Assembly (NCBI RefSeq): GCF_030538755.1 | Contig: NZ_JAUNTJ010000004.1 | Span: 124,001-188,000, forward strand | Direction: 5' to 3' | Length of the DNA stretch: 64,000 nucleotides | Source: Paracoccus sp. (in: a-proteobacteria) | GTDB lineage: Bacteria; Pseudomonadota; Alphaproteobacteria; Rhodobacterales; Rhodobacteraceae | Shown: positions 32,616-41,237 of the stretch, piece by piece | How positions within the stretch are numbered: position 1 is the first letter of the stretch | Layout: each line of letters starts with the position of its first letter | Program-made: the position numbers and the translations under genes | Notes under the pieces: model-generated | What the model was told of the DNA's origin: nothing | The model's input: only the letters and a program-made list of their open reading frames with translations | The model's database searches: none

Positions 32616-33341
32616 TCAGCCGAAGAACTGGCCGCCGTTGGCCGAGATCGTCGATCCGGTGATGAAGCCCGCCTCATCCGAGGCGAGAAAGACCACCGCG
32701 CGGGCGATTTCTTCGGGTTCGCCCAGACGCCCGACCGGGATCTGCGGAATGATGCGTTCGTTCAGCACCTTTTCATCAATCGCGCGCACCATTTCCGTGC
32801 CGATATAGCCCGGCGCGACGGCGTTCACCGTGATCCCGGCCCGCGCGCCTTCCTGCGCCAGCGCGCGGGTAAAGCCGATGTCACCAGCCTTGGCGGCGGA
32901 ATAGTTCGCCTGCCCCGCCTGCCCCTTTTGGCCGTTGACCGAGGAAATGTTGATGATACGGCCGAATTTGCGATCACGCATCCCGCCCCAGACCGGATGA
33001 GTCATGTTGAACAGGCCGGTCAGGTTGGTGTCGATCACCTCTTTCCACTGCTGGACGGTCATCTTGTGGAACATGGAATCGCGGGTGATCCCGGCATTGT
33101 TGACCAGAACGGCGATCGGGCCGAGTTCTTCTTCGACCTTCTTGATGCCTTCGGCGCAGGCGTCGTAATCGGCAACCGACCATTTATAGGTCTTGATGCC
33201 GGTTTCTTCGGTAAAGGCGTTGGCCGCTTCGTCATTGCCGGCATAGTTCGCGGCGACGGTATAGCCCGCCTCTTGCAGCGCCTTGGAAATGGCGGCCCCG
33301 ATCCCGCGCGATCCGCCGGTCACAAGAGCAACTTTCGACAT
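32616..33341 (-). CDS. phbB: Acetoacetyl-CoA reductase PhbB
   Basis: 241 residues, short-chain dehydrogenase. NADPH-binding TGGSRGIGAAI at residue 8, NNAG near 85, catalytic Ser in INISSVNG and the YSAAK Tyr/Lys pair. The sequence details (YKWSVADYDACAEGI, SVNGQKGQAGQANYS) are those of PhbB of the polyhydroxybutyrate pathway. It reduces acetoacetyl-CoA to (R)-3-hydroxybutyryl-CoA, also a possible feed into the ethylmalonyl-CoA pathway. The thiolase gene phbA, often its upstream partner, is not adjacent. Confidence 0.93.
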   Translation of the reverse strand: MSKVALVTGGSRGIGAAISKALQEAGYTVAANYAGNDEAANAFTEETGIKTYKWSVADYDACAEGIKKVEEELGPIAVLVNNAGITRDSMFHKMTVQQWKEVIDTNLTGLFNMTHPVWGGMRDRKFGRIINISSVNGQKGQAGQANYSAAKAGDIGFTRALAQEGARAGITVNAVAPGYIGTEMVRAIDEKVLNERIIPQIPVGRLGEPEEIARAVVFLASDEAGFITGSTISANGGQFFG

Positions 33342-33598
33342 GGTATCCCCCCTTTAGGTCATAGTCTTGAAATCTTGCTACCCAAACAGCCCGCCCCACG
33401 CAACATCATTTCGTAGAACCTTGACTGACCAAGCCAGACCACCCTGTGATCGCCCTGCCCGCGACCAGCAATCAACGGGGCGCCAACCCGGATTTCAGGG
33501 AAGGGTTGCGGGTTGTCGATCAGGCGTCAAGTCTTGCCGGGCATTTTGCAGGCATTTTCACGCCAACTGCCCTGGCAGGACCAACGCACCGTATCATT

Positions 33599-34414
33599 TT
33601 ACCGCTGCACCATCGTCGGCGGGCTTTTCCACGGCGGGGCAATGGTCGGTGCACCGAAATAATAGCCCTGCATGCAGTCGATTCCCATGTCGATCAGGAA
33701 GGCAGCCTCATCCGCAGTTTCCACCGATTCCGCGACCGTGAACATGTCGAAATGATGGGCGATGGATTGCAGCGCGCGGGTCAGCACCTGATTATCCGGC
33801 TGGCTGGCAATGTTGCGGATGAACTGCCCGTCGATCTTAATCATGTCAAAGCAGAAGTCACGCAAATAGCGGAACGAGGTATAGCCCGCGCCGAAATCGT
33901 CCAGCGCCAGACTGACACCATATCCCTGCACCTCGCGCATGAACTGATGCACGACATCGGGCATTTCCATCGCGCTGCTTTCGGTGATTTCCAGAATCAG
34001 CCGTTCGGCGACCTGAGGTTCGGAAATCAGGCCATCGCGCAGGGTGGTGATCCAGTCGGGATAACCGATAGAGCGCGCCGACATGTTGATCGACAGCCGC
34101 AACGAGGGATCTTCGCGCAGTGATTGCAGCCCCAAGGCCAGCGACAGACAGTCGATCCGCCGCCCCAGTTCCGTGGTTTCGGCCACGGGCATGAAATCGC
34201 GCAGCGGCACGATCCGCCCCGATTCGTCGATGATGCGGATCAGCCCTTCGTAAAAGGCCGGGCGTTCGGTCCGCCCCGACTGGACGACGGGCTGAAAGGC
34301 CAGCACGCAGTTGCCGCGTTCAACCGCCAGCCGAACGGTGGGCAGCGTGACCCGGCTTTGCTGATCTATGGCGTAGTCGAGCGGGGATGCGCTCTGCTGG
34401 GTTCCGGCGGACAC
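33599..34414 (-). CDS. EAL-domain cyclic-di-GMP phosphodiesterase
   Basis: 271 residues, essentially a stand-alone EAL domain. The catalytic set is complete: Glu56 (signature here YEGL instead of EAL), Asn110, Glu142, Asp172-Asp173 in LDDFGAGYTS, Lys193 in IKIDGQ, Glu229 in VAESVET and Gln249. It should hydrolyse c-di-GMP to pGpG in the cytoplasm. No sensor domain, GGDEF domain or membrane segment is attached, so control would come from expression or a partner. It diverges from tag. Confidence 0.88.
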   Translation of the reverse strand: MSAGTQQSASPLDYAIDQQSRVTLPTVRLAVERGNCVLAFQPVVQSGRTERPAFYEGLIRIIDESGRIVPLRDFMPVAETTELGRRIDCLSLALGLQSLREDPSLRLSINMSARSIGYPDWITTLRDGLISEPQVAERLILEITESSAMEMPDVVHQFMREVQGYGVSLALDDFGAGYTSFRYLRDFCFDMIKIDGQFIRNIASQPDNQVLTRALQSIAHHFDMFTVAESVETADEAAFLIDMGIDCMQGYYFGAPTIAPPWKSPPTMVQR

Positions 34415-34502
34415 GATTCACCTCTTGCACGGTTGTCTTTGCACTATCGCCATGATTGCCTAATTTCACGTAAATGATGACTGCTTTCTGGATTCCCGGT
34501 TA

Positions 34503-35084
34503 ATGAACGATATATCCCGCTGTGGCTGGTGCGGCACTGATCCGCTGTATCAAGACTATCACGACACCGAATGGGGCGTGCCGGAACGTGATCCGCGCGC
34601 CTTGTGGGAAAAGCTGATTCTGGACGGGTTTCAGGCCGGTCTCAGCTGGATCACTATCCTGCGCAAGCGCGATGCCTTTCGCGAGGAATTTGACGATTTC
34701 AACCCCGAAAGCATGGCAAGCTGGGACACCGCCCGCATCGAAAAGGCGCTGTCCAACCCCGGAATCATCCGCCACCGCGGCAAAATCGAATCAACCGTGC
34801 GCAGCGCGCGCATCTTTCTGGACATGGAAACGGGCGAGGGATTCGCGCCTTTCATCTGGGGCTTCACCGGCGGAAAAACCGTGCAGAACAAATGGTCCTC
34901 GCTGGCGCAGGTTCCCACGCAGACGCCCGAATCGCAGGCCATGTCCAAGGCGTTGAAAAAGCAGGGGTTCAATTTTTGCGGGCCGGTGATCTGTTATGCC
35001 TTCATGCAGGCGGTGGGGATCGTGAACGACCACATCACTACCTGCCACCGGCACGGCCCGGTCAGTCGGCTTTCAGCGCCCTGA
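34503..35084 (+). CDS. tag: DNA-3-methyladenine glycosylase I
   Basis: 193 residues of the Tag family. Zinc-site residues include Cys7 in RCGWCG, His in YHDTEWG and the terminal DHITTCHRH. The core motif EKLILDGFQAGLSWITIL and IIRHRGKIEST are typical. It removes 3-methyladenine from alkylated DNA. Its last 23 bases overlap the convergent TlpA-like gene. Confidence 0.93.
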   Translation: MNDISRCGWCGTDPLYQDYHDTEWGVPERDPRALWEKLILDGFQAGLSWITILRKRDAFREEFDDFNPESMASWDTARIEKALSNPGIIRHRGKIESTVRSARIFLDMETGEGFAPFIWGFTGGKTVQNKWSSLAQVPTQTPESQAMSKALKKQGFNFCGPVICYAFMQAVGIVNDHITTCHRHGPVSRLSAP

Positions 35085-35616
35085 CCACCTCCAGCGCGGC
35101 ATCCGACGCCCAATCTGCTTCGCCGTTCAGACGCGCTACCTCGCGGCCCTCGCGGTCGATCAGCACCGTCACCGGCAGGCCGACAACGCCCATCGCGCGG
35201 GCCAGCTCCATCCGCGGATCGGTCAGCAGAGGCAGGGTTTCAATGCCCGTTTCAGCAAAGAATTTGCGCATCGCCTCGGGCGGGTTGCGGCCTGCGGCGA
35301 TGGTCAGCACCTGAAAATCATCGCCGCCCATTTCCTGCTGCAAGGCATCCAGCGAGGGCATTTCTTCGCGGCAGGGCGCGCACCAGGTCGCCCAGAAATT
35401 CACCAGCAGCGCCTGCCCCTGCCAATCGGAAAGCTGGTGTTCCCCGCCATCCAGATCGCCAAATGTGGCATCCGCAATCTGGGCCGGAAAGGTGTCGGCC
35501 AGCCGCACCAGACCTGCCGCCTGCGCGGCGGGCACATCCACGGGGTTGCCCTCGCCCGCGAGGGCAGGCAGCGCGATTGCGCCGAAAGCAACGGCCAGAT
35601 AAAGGGATCGCAGCAT
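35062..35616 (-). CDS. TlpA-like periplasmic thiol-disulfide oxidoreductase
   Basis: 184 residues with a signal peptide (cleavage after ALA, residue 20) and a thioredoxin-like domain with active site Cys79-Ala-Pro-Cys82 in [14 protein letters not shown], cis-Pro in GLPVTVLID. It fits TlpA/ResA-type reductases, which keep periplasmic cysteines reduced, for example in cytochrome c or copper-site assembly. GGAGG lies 6 bases before the ATG at 35616. Only 25 bases separate this start from that of divergent argH. Confidence 0.87.
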   Translation of the reverse strand: MLRSLYLAVAFGAIALPALAGEGNPVDVPAAQAAGLVRLADTFPAQIADATFGDLDGGEHQLSDWQGQALLVNFWATWCAPCREEMPSLDALQQEMGGDDFQVLTIAAGRNPPEAMRKFFAETGIETLPLLTDPRMELARAMGVVGLPVTVLIDREGREVARLNGEADWASDAALEVVRALKAD

Positions 35617-35641
35617 GAAATCCTCCGCACAGGGAACGCCG

Positions 35642-37039
35642 ATGACCGACCAGCCCAAGACCGCCAACGCAATGTGGGGCGGGCGCTTTGCCGCCGGGCC
35701 GGATGCGATCATGGAGGCGATCAACGCCTCGATCAGCTTCGACCGGCGGCTTTACGCCCAGGACATCCGGGGCAGCCGTGCCCACGCCGCCATGCTGGCC
35801 GCGACAGGCATCATCAGCAGTAACGACGCCGACGCCATCCGTGAAGGGCTGAACACGGTCTTGTCAGAAATCGAGGCCGGAACATTCACCTTCCGCACCG
35901 ATCTGGAAGACATTCACATGAATGTCGAAGCACGGCTGAAAGAGATCATCGGCGAACCGGCGGGCCGCCTGCACACCGCACGGTCGCGCAACGATCAGGT
36001 GGCGACCGATTTCCGGCTGTGGGTGCGCGACCAGTGCGACGCCGCCGACGAATCGCTGCGGGCACTGATCGGCGCGCTGCTGACGCAGGCCGAGACGGGG
36101 GCGGATTGGGTGATGCCGGGCTTTACCCATCTGCAAACCGCCCAGCCGGTGACATGGGGGCATCACATGATGGCCTATGTGGAAATGTTCGGCCGCGACC
36201 TGGGCCGCTTTGCCGACGCGCGGCGGCGCATGAACGAATCGCCCCTTGGCGCGGCGGCCCTGGCCGGGACCGGATTTGCGATCGACCGGCAGGCGACAGC
36301 CAAGGCGCTGGAGTTCGACCGCCCGATGGCCAACAGCCTTGATGCTGTCAGCGACCGCGATTTCGCGCTGGAGTTCCTGTCAGCAGCCAGCATCTGCGCC
36401 GTTCACCTGTCGCGACTGGCCGAGGAGCTGGTGATCTGGTCATCGGCACAGTTCCGCTTTGTGGCAATGTCGGATCGGTTCTCGACCGGCTCGTCGATCA
36501 TGCCGCAAAAGAAAAACCCCGATGCGGCAGAGCTGATCCGGGCGAAAATCGGGCGAATCCTTGGCGCGACAGTGGCGCTGTTCACGGTGATGAAGGGCCT
36601 GCCGCTGGCCTATTCCAAGGACATGCAGGAAGACAAGGAACAGGTCTTCGACGCCGCCGATTCGCTGATGCTGGCACTGGCGGCGATGACCGGCATGATG
36701 AGCGACCTGTCCGCCCGCCCCGACGCGCTGGAGGCGGCAGCCTCCAGCGGCTTTTCCACCGCCACCGATCTGGCCGACTGGCTGGTGCGCGAAGCCGGCC
36801 TGCCCTTCCGCGACGCCCACCACGTCACCGGCGCGCTGGTCGCCAAGGCAGAAAAGGCCGGCGTCGATCTGCCTGACCTGACGCTGGCCGAAATGCAGGC
36901 CGTCCACCCCGCCATTACCCAACAGATTTTCGACGTGCTGGGTGTCCACAACTCGGTCGCCTCGCGAACCAGCTATGGCGGTACCGCACCGTCGCAGGTG
37001 CGCAACCAGATCGCGCGCTGGAGGCAAGCTCTGGCCTGA
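35642..37039 (+). CDS. argH: Argininosuccinate lyase
   Basis: 465 residues, usual length. The fumarase-family signature is [12 protein letters not shown], with [16 protein letters not shown] and [16 protein letters not shown] as further landmarks. It splits argininosuccinate into arginine and fumarate. The ATG at 35642 has AGGGA upstream; an ATG nine codons earlier lies on the TlpA-gene start and is less likely. First of a row argH-lipoprotein-lysA. Confidence 0.95.
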   Translation: MTDQPKTANAMWGGRFAAGPDAIMEAINASISFDRRLYAQDIRGSRAHAAMLAATGIISSNDADAIREGLNTVLSEIEAGTFTFRTDLEDIHMNVEARLKEIIGEPAGRLHTARSRNDQVATDFRLWVRDQCDAADESLRALIGALLTQAETGADWVMPGFTHLQTAQPVTWGHHMMAYVEMFGRDLGRFADARRRMNESPLGAAALAGTGFAIDRQATAKALEFDRPMANSLDAVSDRDFALEFLSAASICAVHLSRLAEELVIWSSAQFRFVAMSDRFSTGSSIMPQKKNPDAAELIRAKIGRILGATVALFTVMKGLPLAYSKDMQEDKEQVFDAADSLMLALAAMTGMMSDLSARPDALEAAASSGFSTATDLADWLVREAGLPFRDAHHVTGALVAKAEKAGVDLPDLTLAEMQAVHPAITQQIFDVLGVHNSVASRTSYGGTAPSQVRNQIARWRQALA

Positions 37040-37054
37040 TCGGCACCGCCTTTT

Positions 37055-37110
37055 GCGTATTTGGGCAAACAGGAAACCGGCAGATGTCTTCCTGTTTGCA
37101 TCAAATACGC
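37055..37110. repeat. Inverted pair of the GCGTATTTG/CAAACAGGAA intergenic repeat
   Basis: GCGTATTTG-GG-CAAACAGGAA at 37055-37075 faces its inverted copy at 37089-37110 (TTCCTGTTTG-CAT-CAAATACGC). Together they fold into a long hairpin of 9 plus 10 bp with a small internal loop. It sits 15 bases after argH and may act as an RNA 3'-end stabiliser or terminator before the lipoprotein gene. Confidence 0.75.
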
Positions 37111-37187
37111 CTCTTTGGGCGGGGCCGTGATATTGCCCGCTGCGGCGGCTTGGATCATAACCCGGAGCAGTCTCAGAGGTTCTCGTA

Positions 37188-37319
37188 ATGCGCATCGTCC
37201 TTTTCCTGACCACCGCCCTGATCCTGTCCGCCTGCGGCGTCGATGGCGCGCCCGAACGGCCCGCGCCGGGGCTGCATCTTGATGGCGAGGCGCGGATCGG
37301 CATCGCAACGGGCGTCTGA
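37188..37319 (+). CDS. Small lipoprotein between argH and lysA (LptM/YifL-like)
   Basis: 43 residues: MRIVLFLTTALILSACG gives a signal with lipobox LSAC (lipidated Cys16), then a short polar tail containing PERPAPG. Small lipoproteins of the PF13627 type are commonly found between argH and lysA in proteobacteria and resemble LptM (YifL), which assists LptD folding in E. coli. Similarity is by pattern and position. It ends 3 bases before lysA, so the two are co-transcribed. Confidence 0.75.
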   Translation: MRIVLFLTTALILSACGVDGAPERPAPGLHLDGEARIGIATGV

Positions 37320-37322
37320 CGG

Positions 37323-38588
37323 ATGGATCATTTCAACTATCAGGGCGGCGTCCTGTGCGCCGAGGATGTGCCGCTGACCCGCATCGCAGCCGAGGTGGGC
37401 ACGCCGGTCTATGTGTATTCTGCGGCAACCCTGCGCCGTCACTTCGGGCTGTTCCGGCAGGCGCTGGACTGGACCGATCATCTGGTCTGCTTTGCGGTCA
37501 AGGCGAACAGCAATCTGGCCGTGCTGAAGCTGATGGGCGATCTGGGCGCAGGCATGGATGTTGTATCAGGCGGCGAATATGCGCGGGCGCGGGCCGCCGG
37601 TGTTCCCGGTGATCGGATCGTGTTTTCTGGCGTCGGCAAAACCGTGGCGGAAATGCGGCAGGCGCTGGAAGGCGGCATCCGGCAGTTCAACGTCGAATCC
37701 GAACCCGAGCTGCACGCCCTGTCGCAACTGGCCGATTCGATGGGCGTCACCGCCCCCGTCGCCATCCGGATAAACCCTGATGTGGACGCAAAAACGCATG
37801 AAAAGATCGCCACCGGCAAATCGGAAAACAAGTTCGGCATTCCGATTGCCCGCGCGCGTCAGGTCTATGCCGAGGCCGCGTCTCTGCCCGGTATCTCGGT
37901 CGTGGGCGTCGATATGCATATCGGCAGCCAGTTGACCGATCTGGAGCCGTTTCGTCAGGCCTATACGAAAATGGCCGGGCTGGTGCGGGCGCTGCGGGCC
38001 GATGGCCATGCCATCACCCGGCTGGACATGGGCGGCGGCCTTGGCATCCCCTATCGGCGCGATAACAGTGCCCCGCCTTTGCCAATCGAATATGGTCAGG
38101 TGATCCGCGACACCGTGGGCGATCTTGGCTGCGAGATCGAGATCGAGCCGGGCCGCAACATCGTCGGCAATGCCGGTATCCTGCTGACCTCGGTTATCTA
38201 TGTGAAAGAGGGCGAGGGCCGCAATTTTCTGATCGTTGACGCCGCCATGAACGATCTGCTGCGCCCTGCCATGTATGGCGCGCATCACGACATCGTGCCG
38301 GTGCGGGAGCCGCTGCCGGGCACCGAGGTGCAGCCCTTTGATGTGGTTGGTCCGGTCTGCGAAACCGGCGACACCTTTCAGAAGGGCACACAACTGCCCG
38401 CTTTGGCTGCGGGCGATCTGGTCGCCTTTCGATCGGCCGGGGCCTATGGCGCGGTGATGGCTTCGGAATATAACACCCGTCCGCTGGTGCCCGAGGTTCT
38501 GGTGCAAGACGATCACTTCGCCGTCATCCGGGCACGCCCGACGGTTGAGGAAATCCTGAACCGCGATACCATCCCGGAATGGTTATAG
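37323..38588 (+). CDS. lysA: Diaminopimelate decarboxylase
   Basis: 421 residues, PLP enzyme of alanine-racemase fold. PLP lysine in CFAVKANSNLAVL (about residue 59), glycine-rich phosphate site LDMGGGLGIPY, EPGRNIVGNAG, and the active-site Cys in GPVCETGD. It makes lysine from meso-diaminopimelate, the last lysine step, complementing dapE in this window. It follows the small lipoprotein by 3 bases. Confidence 0.95.
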   Translation: MDHFNYQGGVLCAEDVPLTRIAAEVGTPVYVYSAATLRRHFGLFRQALDWTDHLVCFAVKANSNLAVLKLMGDLGAGMDVVSGGEYARARAAGVPGDRIVFSGVGKTVAEMRQALEGGIRQFNVESEPELHALSQLADSMGVTAPVAIRINPDVDAKTHEKIATGKSENKFGIPIARARQVYAEAASLPGISVVGVDMHIGSQLTDLEPFRQAYTKMAGLVRALRADGHAITRLDMGGGLGIPYRRDNSAPPLPIEYGQVIRDTVGDLGCEIEIEPGRNIVGNAGILLTSVIYVKEGEGRNFLIVDAAMNDLLRPAMYGAHHDIVPVREPLPGTEVQPFDVVGPVCETGDTFQKGTQLPALAAGDLVAFRSAGAYGAVMASEYNTRPLVPEVLVQDDHFAVIRARPTVEEILNRDTIPEWL

Positions 38589-41116
38589 GTCGGTTCCGGT
38601 CTGCGCGGTCAGAACCGGGGGTTTTCCACCCCCGGACCCCCGAGGATATTTCCGGACCAAAGATCAGGCGCGCGCTGGCTCTGACCCGCTGGGGCATGGT
38701 GTGGGAACAGGTGGCGCGGGCGTTCTGGCCGTTGTTCGTGATCCTGTCGCTGTGGCTGGCGCTGCTGGCGCTTGGGGCGGTGGCCCTGGTGCCTGCGCCC
38801 GTGCTGCCGTGGCTGTTCGGGGCCATGCTGATCGCGGCGCTGGTGGCTGCGGTGCGCGGCGGGATGCGCTGGCGGCGCATTACCGGGGCCGAGGCTGCGG
38901 CGCGCGTGGATGCGGCTCTGCCGGGGCGGCCGCTGGCTGCGCTGGCCGATCATGCCGCCTTGGGGGGCGAAGGCGATTTGTGGCGCGCGCATCTGGCGCA
39001 GATGGCGGCGCAGGCGGCGCAGGCGCGGGCGGTGCCGCCGGATGCCGGGCTGCGCCACCGCGATCCCTTTGCGCTGCGGCTGGCTGCCCTTGTGGCACTG
39101 GTCATGGCGGTGTTGTTTGGTGGCGTGGGGCAGATCGGTCAGGGCATGTCGGCCATCGCCGCCACCTTGCGCCTGCCCGATGAGCGCGGCGATACGGCCC
39201 CGGCTGCCCCCTCGTGGGAAGGCTGGGCCGAGCCGCCCGCCTATACCCGCCGCCCGGCGCTGTATCTGAACGCGCTGCCCGAGGGCGAGCCGTTGATTCT
39301 GCCCAAGGGCAGCGAAGTGACCTTCCGCCTGTATGGCCAGGGCATTGCGCTGGATCAGACCATCGGTCCCACCCGCGGCGATGATCCGCTGGCCCCCGGT
39401 TTTCGCGCTGAACAGTCGGGTCAGATCACCGTTTCCGGCCGCCGTTTCGATGTGACCGTGCAGCCGGATGACGCGCCGGTGATCCGCGCGGGCGCGCAGC
39501 CGCTGCGCCGGGCCGATGGCCGCATGGCGCAGGAATTTCAGGCCGAGGATGACTTTGGCATCACCGAGGGCGCTGCTGAAATCGCCCTGAATCTGGCCGC
39601 CGTGGACCGCCGCTATGGGCTGACGATTGCGCCCGAGCCGCGCGACGCTCTGGCGCTGCCCCTGCCCGTGCCGCGCGGCGACACCCGGCAGATCACCGGC
39701 ACGCTGACCGAGGATCTGGCCCGCCATCCATGGGCTAATATGCCCGTCACCATCACTCTGCGCGCCACGGATGGCATCGGCCAGACCGGCGACAGTGGTC
39801 CGGCGCAGGTGATCCTGCCGGGGCGGCGCTTTTTCGATCCGCTGGCGGCGGCGCTGATCGAAACCCGGCGCGATCTGCTGTGGTCGCGCGACAATGCCGG
39901 GCGCAGCGCCGAAATTCTGCGGGCGATGACGTGGCAGCCCGAAGGCTTTGTCGAACCCGAATTATATCAGGAACTGCGCGCCGCCGCCGGTCTGCTGGAA
40001 CAGGGCACCCTGTCCCCCGAGGCGCGCGACACCCTGGCCGAAGCCTTGTGGCAGGCCGCCGTTCAGCTTGAGGATGGCGGCCTTGCCGATGCGCTGGACC
40101 GGATGCGCCGCGCGCAGGAACGCCTGTCCGAAGCGATCCGGCAGGGGGCCAGCCCCGACGAAATCCAGCGCCTGATGGATGAACTGAAAGAGGCAACCGA
40201 CGCCTACACCCGGATGCTGGCTGAACAGGGCGAAGACCCGGCGGCGCGGTTCGACCGCAGCCCACAGCAGGGCCAGCAGATCACCGGCGATCAGATTCAG
40301 CAGATGATGGACGAGATCCAGCGCCTCATGAACGAGGGTCGGATGGCCGAAGCCCAGCAATTGCTGGACCAGTTCAACCGCATGATGGAGAATTTGCAGG
40401 TCCGTCAGTCGCAGGGCGGCGAGGGGCAGGATGGCCAGCCCGGTGGGCAGCCGATGAACCGGCTGGCCGACACATTGCGCCAGCAGCAGGAACTGTCGGA
40501 TCAGGCGTTCCGCGAAATGCAGCGCCGCTTTGGTGGTCAGCAGGGGCAACAAGGCGATGCCGGCGAAATGGCCGACCGGCAGCAAAGCCTGCGCGAAGAA
40601 CTGGGCCAGCAGCGCGGGCTGATGCCCGGTCAGGGATCACCGCAGGGCGATGCCGCGCGCCGGGCGCTGGATCAGGCAGGCCGCGCGATGGAGCAGGCCG
40701 AACAGGCGCTGCGCGACGGCGACATGTCCGGCGCGATGGAACAACAGGCCGACGCCATCCAATCCATGCGCGAAGGGATGCGCGCCCTTGGCGACCTGAT
40801 GCGCCCCGAAGGCCAGCAGGCGCAGCAGGGCCAGCAGGGCGACGGTGCCCAAGGCCAGCAACCCGATGGCCCCGCAGGCACCCGCCCCGGCAATCAGACC
40901 GGCGCGATCCCACCGGGACAACAGATGCTGGACCCCTTGGGCCGCAACCTGTCGGGCGGCGGGCGCAATATCACCACCGGCGACCCCTTGGCCGAAGGCG
41001 CCGACCCAACCCGCCGCGCCCGCGACCTGCTGGACGAAATCCGCCGCCGCAGCGGCCAACTGACCCGCCCCGAGGATGAGCGCAACTATCTGGGGCGGCT
41101 GCTGGAACGGTTTTAG
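38579..41116 (+). CDS. TIGR02302 family membrane protein (DUF4175)
   Basis: 845 residues as drawn. Two membrane helices (about 47-65 and 70-90) and a third near 165 precede a periplasmic region, then a long Gln/Met/Glu-rich helical end with repeats such as QQGQQG and a final EERNYLGRLLERF-like motif, the TIGR02302 layout. Function unknown. The start is uncertain: residues 2-27 are encoded by an intergenic hairpin/repeat element, yet ALALTRWG just after them looks like family sequence. ATG 38696 would give 806 residues. The stop of lysA overlaps the first ten bases. Confidence 0.8.
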   Translation: MVIGRFRSARSEPGVFHPRTPEDISGPKIRRALALTRWGMVWEQVARAFWPLFVILSLWLALLALGAVALVPAPVLPWLFGAMLIAALVAAVRGGMRWRRITGAEAAARVDAALPGRPLAALADHAALGGEGDLWRAHLAQMAAQAAQARAVPPDAGLRHRDPFALRLAALVALVMAVLFGGVGQIGQGMSAIAATLRLPDERGDTAPAAPSWEGWAEPPAYTRRPALYLNALPEGEPLILPKGSEVTFRLYGQGIALDQTIGPTRGDDPLAPGFRAEQSGQITVSGRRFDVTVQPDDAPVIRAGAQPLRRADGRMAQEFQAEDDFGITEGAAEIALNLAAVDRRYGLTIAPEPRDALALPLPVPRGDTRQITGTLTEDLARHPWANMPVTITLRATDGIGQTGDSGPAQVILPGRRFFDPLAAALIETRRDLLWSRDNAGRSAEILRAMTWQPEGFVEPELYQELRAAAGLLEQGTLSPEARDTLAEALWQAAVQLEDGGLADALDRMRRAQERLSEAIRQGASPDEIQRLMDELKEATDAYTRMLAEQGEDPAARFDRSPQQGQQITGDQIQQMMDEIQRLMNEGRMAEAQQLLDQFNRMMENLQVRQSQGGEGQDGQPGGQPMNRLADTLRQQQELSDQAFREMQRRFGGQQGQQGDAGEMADRQQSLREELGQQRGLMPGQGSPQGDAARRALDQAGRAMEQAEQALRDGDMSGAMEQQADAIQSMREGMRALGDLMRPEGQQAQQGQQGDGAQGQQPDGPAGTRPGNQTGAIPPGQQMLDPLGRNLSGGGRNITTGDPLAEGADPTRRARDLLDEIRRRSGQLTRPEDERNYLGRLLERF
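38615..38663. repeat. Hairpin plus GAGGATATTT/GGACCAAAGAT element
   Basis: CCGGGGGT (38615-38622) pairs with ACCCCCGG (38628-38635), followed by GAGGATATTT-CC-GGACCAAAGAT (38642-38662). The same 3' motif recurs inverted at 55477-55500. It behaves as an intergenic element yet falls inside the open frame of the TIGR02302 gene. Confidence 0.65.
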
Positions 41117-41191
41117 ACAGCAAGGGCATCACCCCGTGCCAACCACCACCCACTGTCACGCAAACACAAGCAGGCCACAGCCGCCCGCCGC

Positions 41192-41212
41192 TTCCTGTTT
41201 GCCCAAATACGC
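41192..41212. repeat. Copy of the GCGTATTTG/CAAACAGGAA repeat (inverted)
   Basis: TTCCTGTTTG-CC-CAAATACGC lies between the convergent TIGR02302 and rnr genes. Confidence 0.75.
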
Positions 41213-41237
41213 ATAGAACCGCGACGCGGGCGCAGGT

